Assembly (NCBI GenBank): GCA_031257595.1
Contig: JAIROH010000034.1
Location: 1 to 9,040 of the forward strand
Length of the DNA stretch: 9,040 bases
Source: Treponema sp.
Lineage (GTDB): Bacteria > Spirochaetota > Spirochaetia > Treponematales > Breznakiellaceae
Direction of reading: 5' to 3'
Each line of letters opens with the position of its first letter. Within the stretch, counting starts at the first letter, position 1. The notes beneath the pieces are model-generated. The model had not been told where the DNA came from and searched no databases. It saw only the letters and a list, made by a program, of their open reading frames with translations. A program made the position numbers and the translations under genes. This document shows positions 1 to 7,841 of this stretch, in pieces.

Positions 1-599
1 AAAACGGGAAGCCACAGCGCTTCGGCGGAAAAATCTCCAAACGAAAAACCGGAAAATCCCAGGCGCAGGCTGAAACCGTCAACGGGGAGCCTGCTTTTTG
101 CGAAGTCAAGGCCCGCGTATGACACAAGATTTTGGGGGCAAACAACGTCGGTCAGGACAAGGCCGTCGGCGGCGCCCCAGGAAATAAACTGACGCCCCAT
201 GCTCAGGCTGAAGGAAATTTCGCCGGATGCGGGGCTATAGCGGAGCCATGCTTCTTCCAGGGTTCCCGTTCCGGAAGAAGTCAGCGGATTGTACCCGGCG
301 CCGACGGTGATACGCGCTACGGTTTCGCCGGTAAACGCGTCGAGCTGCAGCTTCGCCCCAGTACGCGCTTCGGTCAAATTCCGGCCGGCGGAAAACGGAA
401 AAGCGAAGAGGGTTTCCGTTTCCCCGGAAAATTCCACCGAATCCGAAAAGTCCGCGGCAAAAACGCTTTTCCCGGCGCCGAACAGCAGGCATGCCGTCAA
501 AACCAGCGTGGCGTTTAACGGAACGGTCGTCTTCGGCGCGGGTTTTTTCGGCGCTGCCTTTGGCGCCGCCAAAGGCGCTGTCCCCGGCGCCGCCTTCAT
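1..599 (-). CDS. Exported, probably outer-membrane beta-barrel protein (3' end outside window)
   Basis: The frame stays open from an ATG at 599 to the window edge, giving the first 199 residues; the C terminus is missing. The ATG overlaps the stop codon of the LolA-like gene (ATGA), so translation is probably coupled. Residues 1-24 are rich in Ala, Pro and Lys and are built from a tetrapeptide repeat. A hydrophobic stretch follows at about 26-43 and then a plausible signal peptidase I site, VFA before AD at 48/49. An LTAC tetrapeptide (34-37) could be read as a lipobox, but the hydrophobic core runs on past it, so I prefer type I cleavage. The mature part alternates polar and aromatic or hydrophobic residues, as outer-membrane beta strands do, and contains GRQFISWGAADGL (135-147), a pattern I associate with spirochaete and DUF1302-like barrel proteins. 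Its place after an MMPL exporter and a LolA-like protein fits an outer-membrane partner. The family call is tentative; export is well supported. Confidence 0.72.
   Translation of the reverse strand, partial: MKAAPGTAPLAAPKAAPKKPAPKTTVPLNATLVLTACLLFGAGKSVFAADFSDSVEFSGETETLFAFPFSAGRNLTEARTGAKLQLDAFTGETVARITVGAGYNPLTSSGTGTLEEAWLRYSPASGEISFSLSMGRQFISWGAADGLVLTDVVCPQNLVSYAGLDFAKSRLPVDGFSLRLGFSGFSFGDFSAEALWLPV
546..593 (-). repeat. Four imperfect 12-bp tandem repeats inside the start of the exported-protein gene
   Basis: Read on the minus strand, four 12-base units follow one another in frame and encode AAPG, TAPL, AAPK and AAPK (residues 3-18). On the plus strand the ggcgcYg core recurs every 12 bases, at 550, 562, 574 and 586. 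The inner units also form a perfect 10-bp inverted repeat with a one-base centre (556-565 and 567-576). Gain or loss of a unit would lengthen or shorten the N terminus by four residues without a frameshift. Confidence 0.75.
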
Positions 600-1378
600 C
601 TCAGCCTGCCCTGTTCCATCGCCGCGACGGTAAAAAGGGAATCATCCACGGCGGCGTTAAACGTCATGTCGTTTATTTCGATCACCGTACTGTGTTCGTT
701 AAGGACATTGGTCATTTCCATTTTCGACGCGATCCAGATTCCGTCCACCTGTCTGATCCCGGAAACCGTAAGCCGTTTAAGGAGCTTTCCCTGCCTGTCG
801 TAATACTCGGTTCCGGTTACCACATAGTTGTCCTTTCGTACCCGGATAAGCCGGACGGCGCTGGGTTCCCGCACGTCTTTGGCTCTGGCTTCGATTACCC
901 AGCAGGCCGCCCCGTCAACCGTTTCTTCGCCTTTAAGGGTAAACTGATCTTTGGAAAGGCCGCGATCCCCCATGTCTTCGTAGGTAAAATCCGATCCCAT
1001 AAATTCGTCGTTCCGCCCGGAACCGGAAATGCGGCGGGTACGTTTCATGCCGGGCAGGTAGATCCACGTGTCGTCGTCCCTGTCGTCGTCGTAGGACCAG
1101 GCAAGATAGCAGGTTCCTTCAACGTCCCTGGGAGAACGGAACACCATGGCGGTCTTTGCCGTATCGCCGTAATCCTTAAAATAGTAGCCAAGCTCCCTGA
1201 TTCGCGGAGAACCCCGTTTGCTGACAAGCGTCATCGTAAGGGTGTACTTTGCCGTGTCTCCGATGTATCGGTCGTCGGCTTTTTTCATAATGTCGTAAGC
1301 GGTTTGGGCGAAAACCGGAACGCCTGTCAAAATTATAAAAAACATGGGCAAAAGGCCCAACAGCGGACGCTTTCTCAT
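596..1378 (-). CDS. LolA-like periplasmic protein (outer membrane lipoprotein-sorting family)
   Basis: This 260-aa protein begins with a clear signal peptide: basic RKR at 2-4, a hydrophobic core at about 6-20, and VFA cleaved before QT at 24/25. It should therefore act in the periplasm. The mature part has the mixed beta pattern of the LolA_like family (the group named outer membrane lipoprotein-sorting protein), including DTWIYLPGMKRTRRI (103-117) followed by an acidic and aromatic stretch around EFMGSDFTYEDM (125-136), which I recognise as its hallmark. Relatives are often encoded beside RND/MMPL transporters and are thought to carry hydrophobic cargo across the periplasm; the cargo is not known here. 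It has two cysteines, C90 and C159. GGAGG lies four bases before the ATG. The gene starts 22 nt after the MMPL stop and its stop overlaps the next start. It is not the housekeeping lolA, which would not be expected in this setting. Confidence 0.88.
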   Translation of the reverse strand: MRKRPLLGLLPMFFIILTGVPVFAQTAYDIMKKADDRYIGDTAKYTLTMTLVSKRGSPRIRELGYYFKDYGDTAKTAMVFRSPRDVEGTCYLAWSYDDDRDDDTWIYLPGMKRTRRISGSGRNDEFMGSDFTYEDMGDRGLSKDQFTLKGEETVDGAACWVIEARAKDVREPSAVRLIRVRKDNYVVTGTEYYDRQGKLLKRLTVSGIRQVDGIWIASKMEMTNVLNEHSTVIEINDMTFNAAVDDSLFTVAAMEQGRLR

Positions 1379-1400
1379 AATGCCTCCAAATACAGGCCCG

Positions 1401-3842
1401 TCACGCGGACCCTGACGCGGCCCCGTTTTCGCCGTTTTCCCGCGTTTCCTTCCCCAGGGGTTTCAGCGCGAATATCAGGAGGGGAGTGAGGATGTAGTCG
1501 GCGAGAAGGGCGGAGCCGAGGCCTATTATTGAATAGAGTCCCATGCGGCTAAGCATGGCCACGGGGCTCATTACATAAACGACAAACATCGCGCAGAGTA
1601 TCACCGTCGTCATTCCAAGGGTTTTTCCGAGCGCCCGGAAAGAATCGAGTACCGCGTCACGGTAGGAACCGGTTCTTTCAAGTTCAATTTTGATACGGCT
1701 GATAAAGTGGATCGTATCGTCAACCGCTATGCCCAGTACCATCGGCATGATCGTCATCGTAAGCATGTCAAGCGGCGTTCCCGTATAACCCATGATTCCG
1801 CCGAGTATGACGACGGGGGCGATATTGGGTATCATTCCGATAAGACCCGTGGAAAGACCGGCGAAAACCAGGGAAAGAAGGATCAGTATGATGACGAACG
1901 ATCCTGAAAAGGATTTAAGCTCTCCGTACACGATCTTGCCGTTCATCGCGGCAAAATTCGCCACCATGCCGATAATCGAACAATCCGCGTCGGGAAAAAG
2001 TTCCCCGGCAAAAACCTTTGCCTTTGCCATGTCGTCCGTGATTTTGTTCCCGTCCCAATTCATGATTTCAACCTGCAGGACGGCGGTGGAAAAATCTTCG
2101 TCAAGGTTTTCATGTACGCTGTCCGAATCGCAGAAGAGGATAAGTTCGGCAAGCTCTTCGCGGGTGTCGGGTATACGGTACCATGCCGGATCGTCGCCGT
2201 TAAAGACCCGGTTCATTTCCTTTACAACCTTGGTAACCGAACTGACCCGGCCCTTTGTTCCGGAAACTTTTGTCATCGAAAGGCCGCTGAGTTTTTCCGC
2301 AAGGGCGTCGAGGTTTTTCATCCGCCCGCCTTCCAGAAACGCGTCAAGTTCATCGTAGCGTATCATCACCGTATAGGAATACAGGGAACCAAGCTTTGTC
2401 TGCCTGATCTGATCCAGCCTTTGTATGTAGGGGATCTTCTTCCCCATAATTGAGAAGTACTCCATGTTGACGCTCATCCTGAAAAGGCCCGGTATAAAGG
2501 CGGCGATAACGATAAAGCTGATGACAAGCAGCGGCGTTCCCGTTTTCAAAAGTTTTTCCCCAAAACGTCGGAACCACGCATCGGTTCCGCCTGTCCCGGC
2601 CCGTTTCGGAGTTTCTGCGGCCGCCGGTTTTCCGGCGGCTTTCTTTTCGGCCTGCCCTGGTTCCGCCGGCTGTTTCGTCCTGTCTTTGCCAAAGCTGAAA
2701 AGCGGCGGTATAAGGAACACCACGTAAAGGTAGACGGCCAGTACCGTAAGGGCGCTGGTTGCGCCAAGCCAGCGGAGGGAAACTATGCCGGCGGCCAGAA
2801 AGGACAGCAGTGAAGCGATGGTGGTAACGGCGGTAAAGAGTATGGGCCAGCCTGTTTCGCCTACCGCTTCGACAACGGCTTTTTCGCGGCTGCCGCTTTC
2901 ACGGAACCGGATTTTAAACATGTTGATAAGGTGTATCGCGTAGCCGATTGCCAGGGCCATCGACAGCAGAACCGGCAGGGTAATAAGGTTGCTGTCCGCG
3001 TGAATACCCAGGTGGCCCTCAAAGCCGAGTACCGTTCCTATGCCGCCCAGGGTTGCCAGAACCGGCACAATCACCCCGCGCAGGGAACGGGTAAAAACGA
3101 CAAGGCAGATAAAAACAACAATGAACCCCGTAATGACCCGGATGCTTGCTTCCTTTTCGACAACCTCGGCTTCTTCGGTTTCGGTATAGGCCATGCCCGT
3201 GGGCTTAAGGGTGTATGCGGGGCTTTGCCACTTTTCGCCGGACAGCACTTCCTTCGCCGCCTTTCCCACCAAAAGCATTTCAGCGTATTCATTGGCGGTT
3301 TCATAATTGTTAAGCCTCAGAATGAGCCAGGTCTCCCCGCAATCGTCGGAAACAAGCATGTTTACCAGGGATTCCCTTGACATGATGTATTCTTTTTTTG
3401 CCGCAAGCTCCGCCGGATCATCGGGGATGCCGTCTTCAAACGGGTTGACAATCTCTATCCCTTCTTCGTCCCCAAAGGCGATTGACATGTCGGTAAGGGA
3501 ATAAATGTCCCGCGCGTAGGGAACCTTTTCCAAAAGTTCCGTACCGAGGTCCCGGATCATCGCAAGGACTTCCGGGTCAAAGACATCGTCCGCCTCAACA
3601 AGGATCATTACCATGTCTTCGTTGCCGAACTTTTCTTCGTAGAGATCCGAATTACGCTTGATCTCTTCGCTGTCCTCAAACCACTCGTCTATGTCACTGG
3701 TTACGACAAGCCGGGAAAGGCCAAGGAACCCCGCTATGGTAACAACAAGGATGACAAACAGAATAGGCAGGCGGTTACGGATCTGCCAGGTCCCGAACCG
3801 GGAAAAGAAATCGTTTATTTTTTTGATTCGCATGACAAACAA
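1401..3842 (-). CDS. RND/MMPL-family transporter, 12 membrane segments
   Basis: The product is 813 aa from a TTG at 3842, or 810 aa from the ATG at 3833. It has the duplicated RND plan: TM1 at about 25-43, a large periplasmic loop at 44-232, TM2-TM6 between 233 and 380, a charged Ala/Pro/Lys-rich linker at about 385-420, TM7 at about 434-452, a second loop at 453-643, and TM8-TM12 between 647 and 794. In TM10 the motif GIAVDDTIHF (704-713) holds the paired aspartates typical of proton-coupled members of the predicted RND exporter group (COG1033-like). The matching site in TM4 reads ALAIGYAIHL (296-305) with no acid. Such proteins usually move lipids or other hydrophobic compounds out of the inner membrane. 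GAGG lies 11 nt before the ATG but only 2 nt before the TTG, so I favour the ATG. It starts 31 nt after the ABC gene and is followed by the LolA-like and barrel genes, suggesting an envelope-spanning route. Substrate unknown. Confidence 0.92.
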   Translation of the reverse strand: MFVMRIKKINDFFSRFGTWQIRNRLPILFVILVVTIAGFLGLSRLVVTSDIDEWFEDSEEIKRNSDLYEEKFGNEDMVMILVEADDVFDPEVLAMIRDLGTELLEKVPYARDIYSLTDMSIAFGDEEGIEIVNPFEDGIPDDPAELAAKKEYIMSRESLVNMLVSDDCGETWLILRLNNYETANEYAEMLLVGKAAKEVLSGEKWQSPAYTLKPTGMAYTETEEAEVVEKEASIRVITGFIVVFICLVVFTRSLRGVIVPVLATLGGIGTVLGFEGHLGIHADSNLITLPVLLSMALAIGYAIHLINMFKIRFRESGSREKAVVEAVGETGWPILFTAVTTIASLLSFLAAGIVSLRWLGATSALTVLAVYLYVVFLIPPLFSFGKDRTKQPAEPGQAEKKAAGKPAAAETPKRAGTGGTDAWFRRFGEKLLKTGTPLLVISFIVIAAFIPGLFRMSVNMEYFSIMGKKIPYIQRLDQIRQTKLGSLYSYTVMIRYDELDAFLEGGRMKNLDALAEKLSGLSMTKVSGTKGRVSSVTKVVKEMNRVFNGDDPAWYRIPDTREELAELILFCDSDSVHENLDEDFSTAVLQVEIMNWDGNKITDDMAKAKVFAGELFPDADCSIIGMVANFAAMNGKIVYGELKSFSGSFVIILILLSLVFAGLSTGLIGMIPNIAPVVILGGIMGYTGTPLDMLTMTIMPMVLGIAVDDTIHFISRIKIELERTGSYRDAVLDSFRALGKTLGMTTVILCAMFVVYVMSPVAMLSRMGLYSIIGLGSALLADYILTPLLIFALKPLGKETRENGENGAASGSA

Positions 3843-3864
3843 GACCTCATTCTTTCAGGGAGGA

Positions 3865-5622
3865 TCACGGGAAGGCCTGCCGCGCCACGGACCAGCCGAG
3901 ACTTTCCTGCTGGATGTTGTAGAGCCTCGCGAAAAGACCGCCTTTGGCAAGCAGCTCTTCGCCGGAGCCCTCCTCGACAAGCTCGCCCCTGTCAAGCACG
4001 GCGATCTTGTCCGCGTCGATGATCGTCCGCAGCCGGTGGGCGATTACGATTACCGTCCGGCCTTTCACCAGCGCGGAAATCGCCTCCTGTATCAGGATCT
4101 CGTTTTCCGGATCCAGACTGGCCGTAGCCTCGTCCAAAAGCACAATCGGGGCGTTTTTCAACAGCGCCCTGGCGATGGAGATACGCTGCCGTTCGCCTCC
4201 CGAAAGAGTCGAGCCGTTTTCGCCGATCCGCGTGTTGTAGCCTTCCGGCATCACCCGGATAAATTCGTCGCAGCGCACCGTCTTCGCGGCGGCGTATACT
4301 TCTTCGTCGCCCGCGTCTTTCTTTCCGATACGGATGTTGTTCATCACCGTGTCGTTAAAAAGCACAACGTCCTGGAACACAAAACTCATGTAACCCAAAA
4401 GCGTTTCCGGATCGATGCCGCTGATGTTTCTGCCGCCGATGCTTATCTCGCCGCTCTTTACGTCCCAGAACCGGGCGATAAGGCGGGAAACGGTGCTCTT
4501 CCCGCTGCCGGAAGGCCCCACAAGGGCGGTAACGCCGTTCTGCGGAATGACAAGGCTTATGTTTTTTATCACCTCTTCTTCGTTGTAGGCAAAGCTGATG
4601 TTTTTAAGCTCGATGTTACAGTTTGGAAGGGAAACGTTTTCCTCGCCCGAAAGGAGTTTTTCTTCCCGGAGTTTCCGCATCCGTTCTGTCGAAAGAAGGT
4701 AAAAGAAAAATTCAGGGAGGAGGGTAAGGAGCACGAGAAAGGGGCCGTAAATTTTCGCGCTGATAAGGACAAAGACAAGGAACCGGACCGGATCAAGGGC
4801 CCCGTTCCGGAGCAGGTTGACGCCGGCGAATATGACAAGACCCATGCCGCTTTGCAGGATAATCCCCGCAACGGATATGAAACCCCCGGCGACGCCCTCA
4901 AAAACAATGGCTCTGCGCATCAGGGTTTTCATCGCGTCTTTAAGCGCGTCCCAGCGTTCTCCCGTAAGGCCGAACGCCTTAACGACTTTGATCCCTTCAA
5001 GATATTCCTGTACCTGGTTTGACACTTCAAGTTTGGCCTCAACGGTACGGCGGCCGTAGCGTTCCTGAATTCGTTTGGTGATAAAAATGATCCCGAATGA
5101 AACAGGCAAAGCGGCGAACAGGGCAATGGCCATGCGCCAGTCAAAAAAACAGAGTATTGCGGTTATCAAAACCGATGTTATCGTATCGGCGAACATCCCC
5201 GGCATAACATGGCTCATAACATGTTCAATGGAGGTACAATCGTCCATCATGTTGGTGGTAAGTTCCGAAAGATCTTTCCGGTTAAAAAAACTCAACGGGA
5301 GCCTGCGGATATGCTCGGCTACCGCGAGGCGTATCTTTTCCGCTTCGCCGTAGGCTGTCGAATAGGTCTTGCGGTATTCGTTGCGTCCAGCAAGCAGATG
5401 CAGCGCCGCGCCGGCAAGGCCCGCGCCGAACAGTTTCCATACGCGGATCGTGTCAATGTCTTTCCCGGTCATAAGGGGATCAAGGAGCGCCATGATCATC
5501 TGGATGATCATGCCGAAGGCGATGAACAGCGTCAAATTGGAAAGAACCGTGGCGAAAACTCCCCGCCTGAAATTCCGGTAGCCCTCTTCCGTCATGCTGA
5601 ACAGTTTTTTTACGTTAAACAT
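3865..5622 (-). CDS. ABC transporter half-protein B (permease fused to ATPase)
   Basis: I start this protein at the ATG at 5622, giving 585 aa. AGGGGG lies 7 nt upstream, and the ATG overlaps the previous stop by 8 nt, which suggests translational coupling. The same frame is open to 5739, but that start would lie 125 nt inside the upstream gene and add a very basic, unlikely leader. Residues 20-310 form a six-helix ABC exporter-type membrane domain, and about 336-575 the ATPase. The ATPase is complete: Walker A GPSGSGKST (369-377), Q-loop FVFQD (414-418), signature LSGGERQ (473-479), Walker B IVLLDEAT with catalytic E498, D-loop ASLD (501-504) and switch H529. With its upstream partner it should form a heterodimer in the inner membrane. 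The pair resembles the MdlAB/YbtPQ/IrtAB type, some of which import iron-siderophore complexes despite an exporter fold; direction and substrate are open. MMPL follows 31 nt later. Confidence 0.93.
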   Translation of the reverse strand: MFNVKKLFSMTEEGYRNFRRGVFATVLSNLTLFIAFGMIIQMIMALLDPLMTGKDIDTIRVWKLFGAGLAGAALHLLAGRNEYRKTYSTAYGEAEKIRLAVAEHIRRLPLSFFNRKDLSELTTNMMDDCTSIEHVMSHVMPGMFADTITSVLITAILCFFDWRMAIALFAALPVSFGIIFITKRIQERYGRRTVEAKLEVSNQVQEYLEGIKVVKAFGLTGERWDALKDAMKTLMRRAIVFEGVAGGFISVAGIILQSGMGLVIFAGVNLLRNGALDPVRFLVFVLISAKIYGPFLVLLTLLPEFFFYLLSTERMRKLREEKLLSGEENVSLPNCNIELKNISFAYNEEEVIKNISLVIPQNGVTALVGPSGSGKSTVSRLIARFWDVKSGEISIGGRNISGIDPETLLGYMSFVFQDVVLFNDTVMNNIRIGKKDAGDEEVYAAAKTVRCDEFIRVMPEGYNTRIGENGSTLSGGERQRISIARALLKNAPIVLLDEATASLDPENEILIQEAISALVKGRTVIVIAHRLRTIIDADKIAVLDRGELVEEGSGEELLAKGGLFARLYNIQQESLGWSVARQAFP

Positions 5623-7474
5623 GAGTTTCCCCCTGTTTTTTTTGCCGTAACGCGGAGAGGGCCGTTTCCTTTTGGGTAAGTTTCCAGCGCGTCGCCCCCG
5701 TGTATTGTTCCCACATCCGGCTGTAGCGCCCGCCGGCATTCACGAGTTCGTCGTGGCGGCCCTGTTCGACAAGCCTGCCGCCGTCAATAACGAGTATTTT
5801 ATCCGCTCCCCGTACCGTGGAAAGCCGGTGGGCGATGATGATCACGGTTTTGTCTTTTATGAGTTTTTCAAAGGCCTTTTGAATTTTCTGTTCGTTTTCC
5901 GGGTCGGCGAAGGCCGTCGCTTCGTCGAGGACAATAACCGGGGCGTTTTTGAGGATCGCCCTGGCAATGACAATCCGCTGCCGTTCTCCGCCTGAAAGGT
6001 GGATGTTCCTCGTACCGATAACCGTGTCGTAGCCATGGGGCAGTTTTTCGATAAAATCATGGCATTGGGCCGCCCGTGCGGCGGCGACGGCGTCTTCCCG
6101 GGAAGCGTTTCTGTTACCCACGAGGATGTTATCCATAATGCTCTGTTTGAACAAAAACACGTCCTGAAACACAAAGCTCACGATGTCCATAAGGTATTCG
6201 CTTGACATTTCCCTGATGTCCACGCCGCCGATTTTTACCGCCCCTTCCCCCGCGTCGTAGAACCGCGGGATGAGGTGGGCAATGGTTGACTTTCCGCTTC
6301 CCGAAGGACCCACCAGAGCGGTAACCGCCCCCTGTTCCGCGCTAAAGCTCAGCTGCGAAAGGGCGGGAATTTCCCGCTTGTTTTCACCGGTCTCGTTATA
6401 CGAAAAACTTACGTTGTCAAAAACAACGGTATGGGAAGAAACCGTTTTTGGAGAAGGCGTTTCCGCAAGCGGCGGCACGTCCAGTATCCTGTCCATCCGT
6501 TCTATGCCGTCGGCGACCTGCTTTCCAAGCTGTGAAACGTACATAAGTTTGGTAAACGGCGTCGGAACGGAAACGGAAAAAAGAAGGTAAAACACCGACG
6601 CCAGGGCAAAGGCCGGATAATCGTTTACGTTTCCTGAAATCAACAAAATTACCGGAACCAGAAACAAATAGACGTGGTTTATGATCGTCATAAACAGTAT
6701 CCAGGGGGTCTCGAACGAAAAAGTATAGTCCCGGACAAATTTACCGTAATTCATAATTACTTCGTGGAAGCGCCTGAATGAAAAGATCGTCTGGTTAAAC
6801 GCCTTGACCACCGAAATACCCCGCACGTATTCCACCGCCGCGTTGTTCATCTCTTCCAGGGACGTTTGATATTTCTCGATAAAAATCCGGGCCTTTTTGC
6901 CCCCATAGGCAACCGCCTGCAGCAAATACCCCGCGAGAATCGGCGCCAGGCTTGCCAGCCCCATCCGCCAGTCGAAGACAAGCAGAATAACAAGGGTAAT
7001 GACCGGCATGGCCGTCGAGCCGGCGATGTCGGGAAGCTGGTGAGCGATAAACGTTTCGAGTTTTTCGATGTTAACGTCGACGATCTTCCGCAGCTTGCCG
7101 GTCGAATTCCGGGTATGAAAGCCCATTGGCAGGGACGCGATATGATCGGTAAATTCCAGTTTGAGCCTGTAAATCGTCGTAAAGGCCGCCAGATGGGAAC
7201 ACATGAGGGCGATAAAGTAGATCAACACCGCCCCCGCCGCGCCGCCGAAAGCCATGACACCGAAACGGATCAGCGCCGTCCCGTCCAGGAGGGCGGGATC
7301 GGCAAAATGGGCGACGATTTCCCTGATAATAAAATACGCCGCGATAAACGGCGTAAAAGACAGGGCGTTGCTTACAACCGAAAGAAAACAGGACGAAACG
7401 ACAAGAAACTTCCTGCGCAGGGCAAGTTCAAAAAGCCGGCTCATGCCGGTTTTACGTTTGTTCTCTTTACGCAT
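5615..7474 (-). CDS. ABC transporter half-protein A (permease fused to ATPase)
   Basis: This 619-aa protein has the same plan as its downstream partner. Membrane helices lie at about 22-54, 71-96, 151-188, 256-281 and 288-307, some of these stretches holding two. The ATPase domain follows from about 348. Walker A is GPSGSGKST (389-397), Q-loop FVFQD (434-438), signature LSGGERQ (493-499), Walker B VIVLDEAT with catalytic E518, and switch H549. The D-loop reads AFADPENE (521-528) where the partner has ASLDPENE, so the two halves differ at a site that contacts the opposite ATPase; I recall AFAD-type loops in siderophore-type pairs, but have not checked this. GAGGG lies about 4-5 nt before the ATG at 7474. 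The gene begins 26 nt after the DUF2325 stop and its last codons overlap the next start. Pairing with gene B into one heterodimer is inferred from adjacency and coupling. Confidence 0.93.
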   Translation of the reverse strand: MRKENKRKTGMSRLFELALRRKFLVVSSCFLSVVSNALSFTPFIAAYFIIREIVAHFADPALLDGTALIRFGVMAFGGAAGAVLIYFIALMCSHLAAFTTIYRLKLEFTDHIASLPMGFHTRNSTGKLRKIVDVNIEKLETFIAHQLPDIAGSTAMPVITLVILLVFDWRMGLASLAPILAGYLLQAVAYGGKKARIFIEKYQTSLEEMNNAAVEYVRGISVVKAFNQTIFSFRRFHEVIMNYGKFVRDYTFSFETPWILFMTIINHVYLFLVPVILLISGNVNDYPAFALASVFYLLFSVSVPTPFTKLMYVSQLGKQVADGIERMDRILDVPPLAETPSPKTVSSHTVVFDNVSFSYNETGENKREIPALSQLSFSAEQGAVTALVGPSGSGKSTIAHLIPRFYDAGEGAVKIGGVDIREMSSEYLMDIVSFVFQDVFLFKQSIMDNILVGNRNASREDAVAAARAAQCHDFIEKLPHGYDTVIGTRNIHLSGGERQRIVIARAILKNAPVIVLDEATAFADPENEQKIQKAFEKLIKDKTVIIIAHRLSTVRGADKILVIDGGRLVEQGRHDELVNAGGRYSRMWEQYTGATRWKLTQKETALSALRQKKQGETHV

Positions 7475-7500
7475 AAAACCCTCTGCGGAGAGCCATTCCG

Positions 7501-7779
7501 TCAGGCCCGGCTGTCTAAAATGGTTTTTAGGGCGCTGGCGCTTCCGTTATGGGACTGTACGATGTCAATAGCCTTTTGGGCCGCCGTTTTTTTTGCTATC
7601 TTGACCATTTCGTGGGAAACCGGGTTGGTAAAAAGAACGATTAGGTCCGGATTCCCGATAAGACACTCCAGATTGGTCGCCGCCTGGGTGTAAATTTTGG
7701 CCTTACAGCCGTACTTTTTGCAAATATCCTTGTATTGACATACCATCCGGTCATGTCCGCCGATGATTACTATACTCAT
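7501..7779 (-). CDS. DUF2325 family small cytosolic protein
   Basis: This 92-aa protein has no signal peptide or membrane segment and reads as a small alpha/beta fold: a glycine-bearing first strand and turn MSIVIIGGHDRM (1-12), then a second hydrophobic strand PDLIVLFTNPVSH (44-56). I recognise it as DUF2325. Its function is not established. Four cysteines (C14, C20, C25, C39) and H9 sit in the first 40 residues, so metal binding or redox sensing is possible but only inferred. The start is supported by AAGGA 7 nt upstream. It is the first gene after the leftward promoter and lies 26 nt before the ABC pair. That position suits a regulator or cytosolic handler of whatever the transporters move. 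The family call is fairly secure; any role is open. Confidence 0.85.
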   Translation of the reverse strand: MSIVIIGGHDRMVCQYKDICKKYGCKAKIYTQAATNLECLIGNPDLIVLFTNPVSHEMVKIAKKTAAQKAIDIVQSHNGSASALKTILDSRA

Positions 7780-7793
7780 ATTTTTTCCTTAAA

Positions 7794-7815
7794 ACCGGCC
7801 GATTCGAGAACCGGT
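7794..7815 (-). other. Possible hairpin in the leader of the leftward operon
   Basis: ACCGG (7794-7798) and CCGGT (7811-7815) can pair across a 12-nt loop in the transcript leading to DUF2325. With one bulged base the stem can extend by three A-T pairs. It ends just before the AAGGA ribosome site, followed by only a short T run. It could affect ribosome access or act as a weak attenuator. The stem is short and may have no function. Confidence 0.25.
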
Positions 7816-7841
7816 CTTTTTGTTAGCGTTATCTTACACAA

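Noticed and set aside
586..599. LTAC as a lipobox making the first protein a lipoprotein
   Set aside because: The tetrapeptide fits, but hydrophobic residues continue after the Cys to a clear VFA-AD cleavage site, so a type I signal peptide is more likely. Not excluded.
491..1489. Plus-strand open frame of 332 codons opposite the LolA-like gene
   Set aside because: It is antisense to a protein with a clear signal peptide and family motifs, has no ribosome site, and resembles no protein I know.
3658..5022. Long open frame on the plus strand (454 codons) opposite the ABC and MMPL genes
   Set aside because: It lies antisense to well-recognised protein families, its translation is rich in His, Arg and Lys with no recognisable domain, and it spans the boundary of two real genes. 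It is a by-product of codon bias.
5623..5739. Upstream extension of the second ABC protein to a start at 5739
   Set aside because: It would overlap the preceding gene by 125 nt and add a basic leader unlike the family, while the ATG at 5622 has a good ribosome site and a normal 8-nt overlap.
6866..7693. Plus-strand open frame of 275 codons opposite the first ABC gene and DUF2325
   Set aside because: It is antisense to two recognised genes and has a low-complexity, basic translation.
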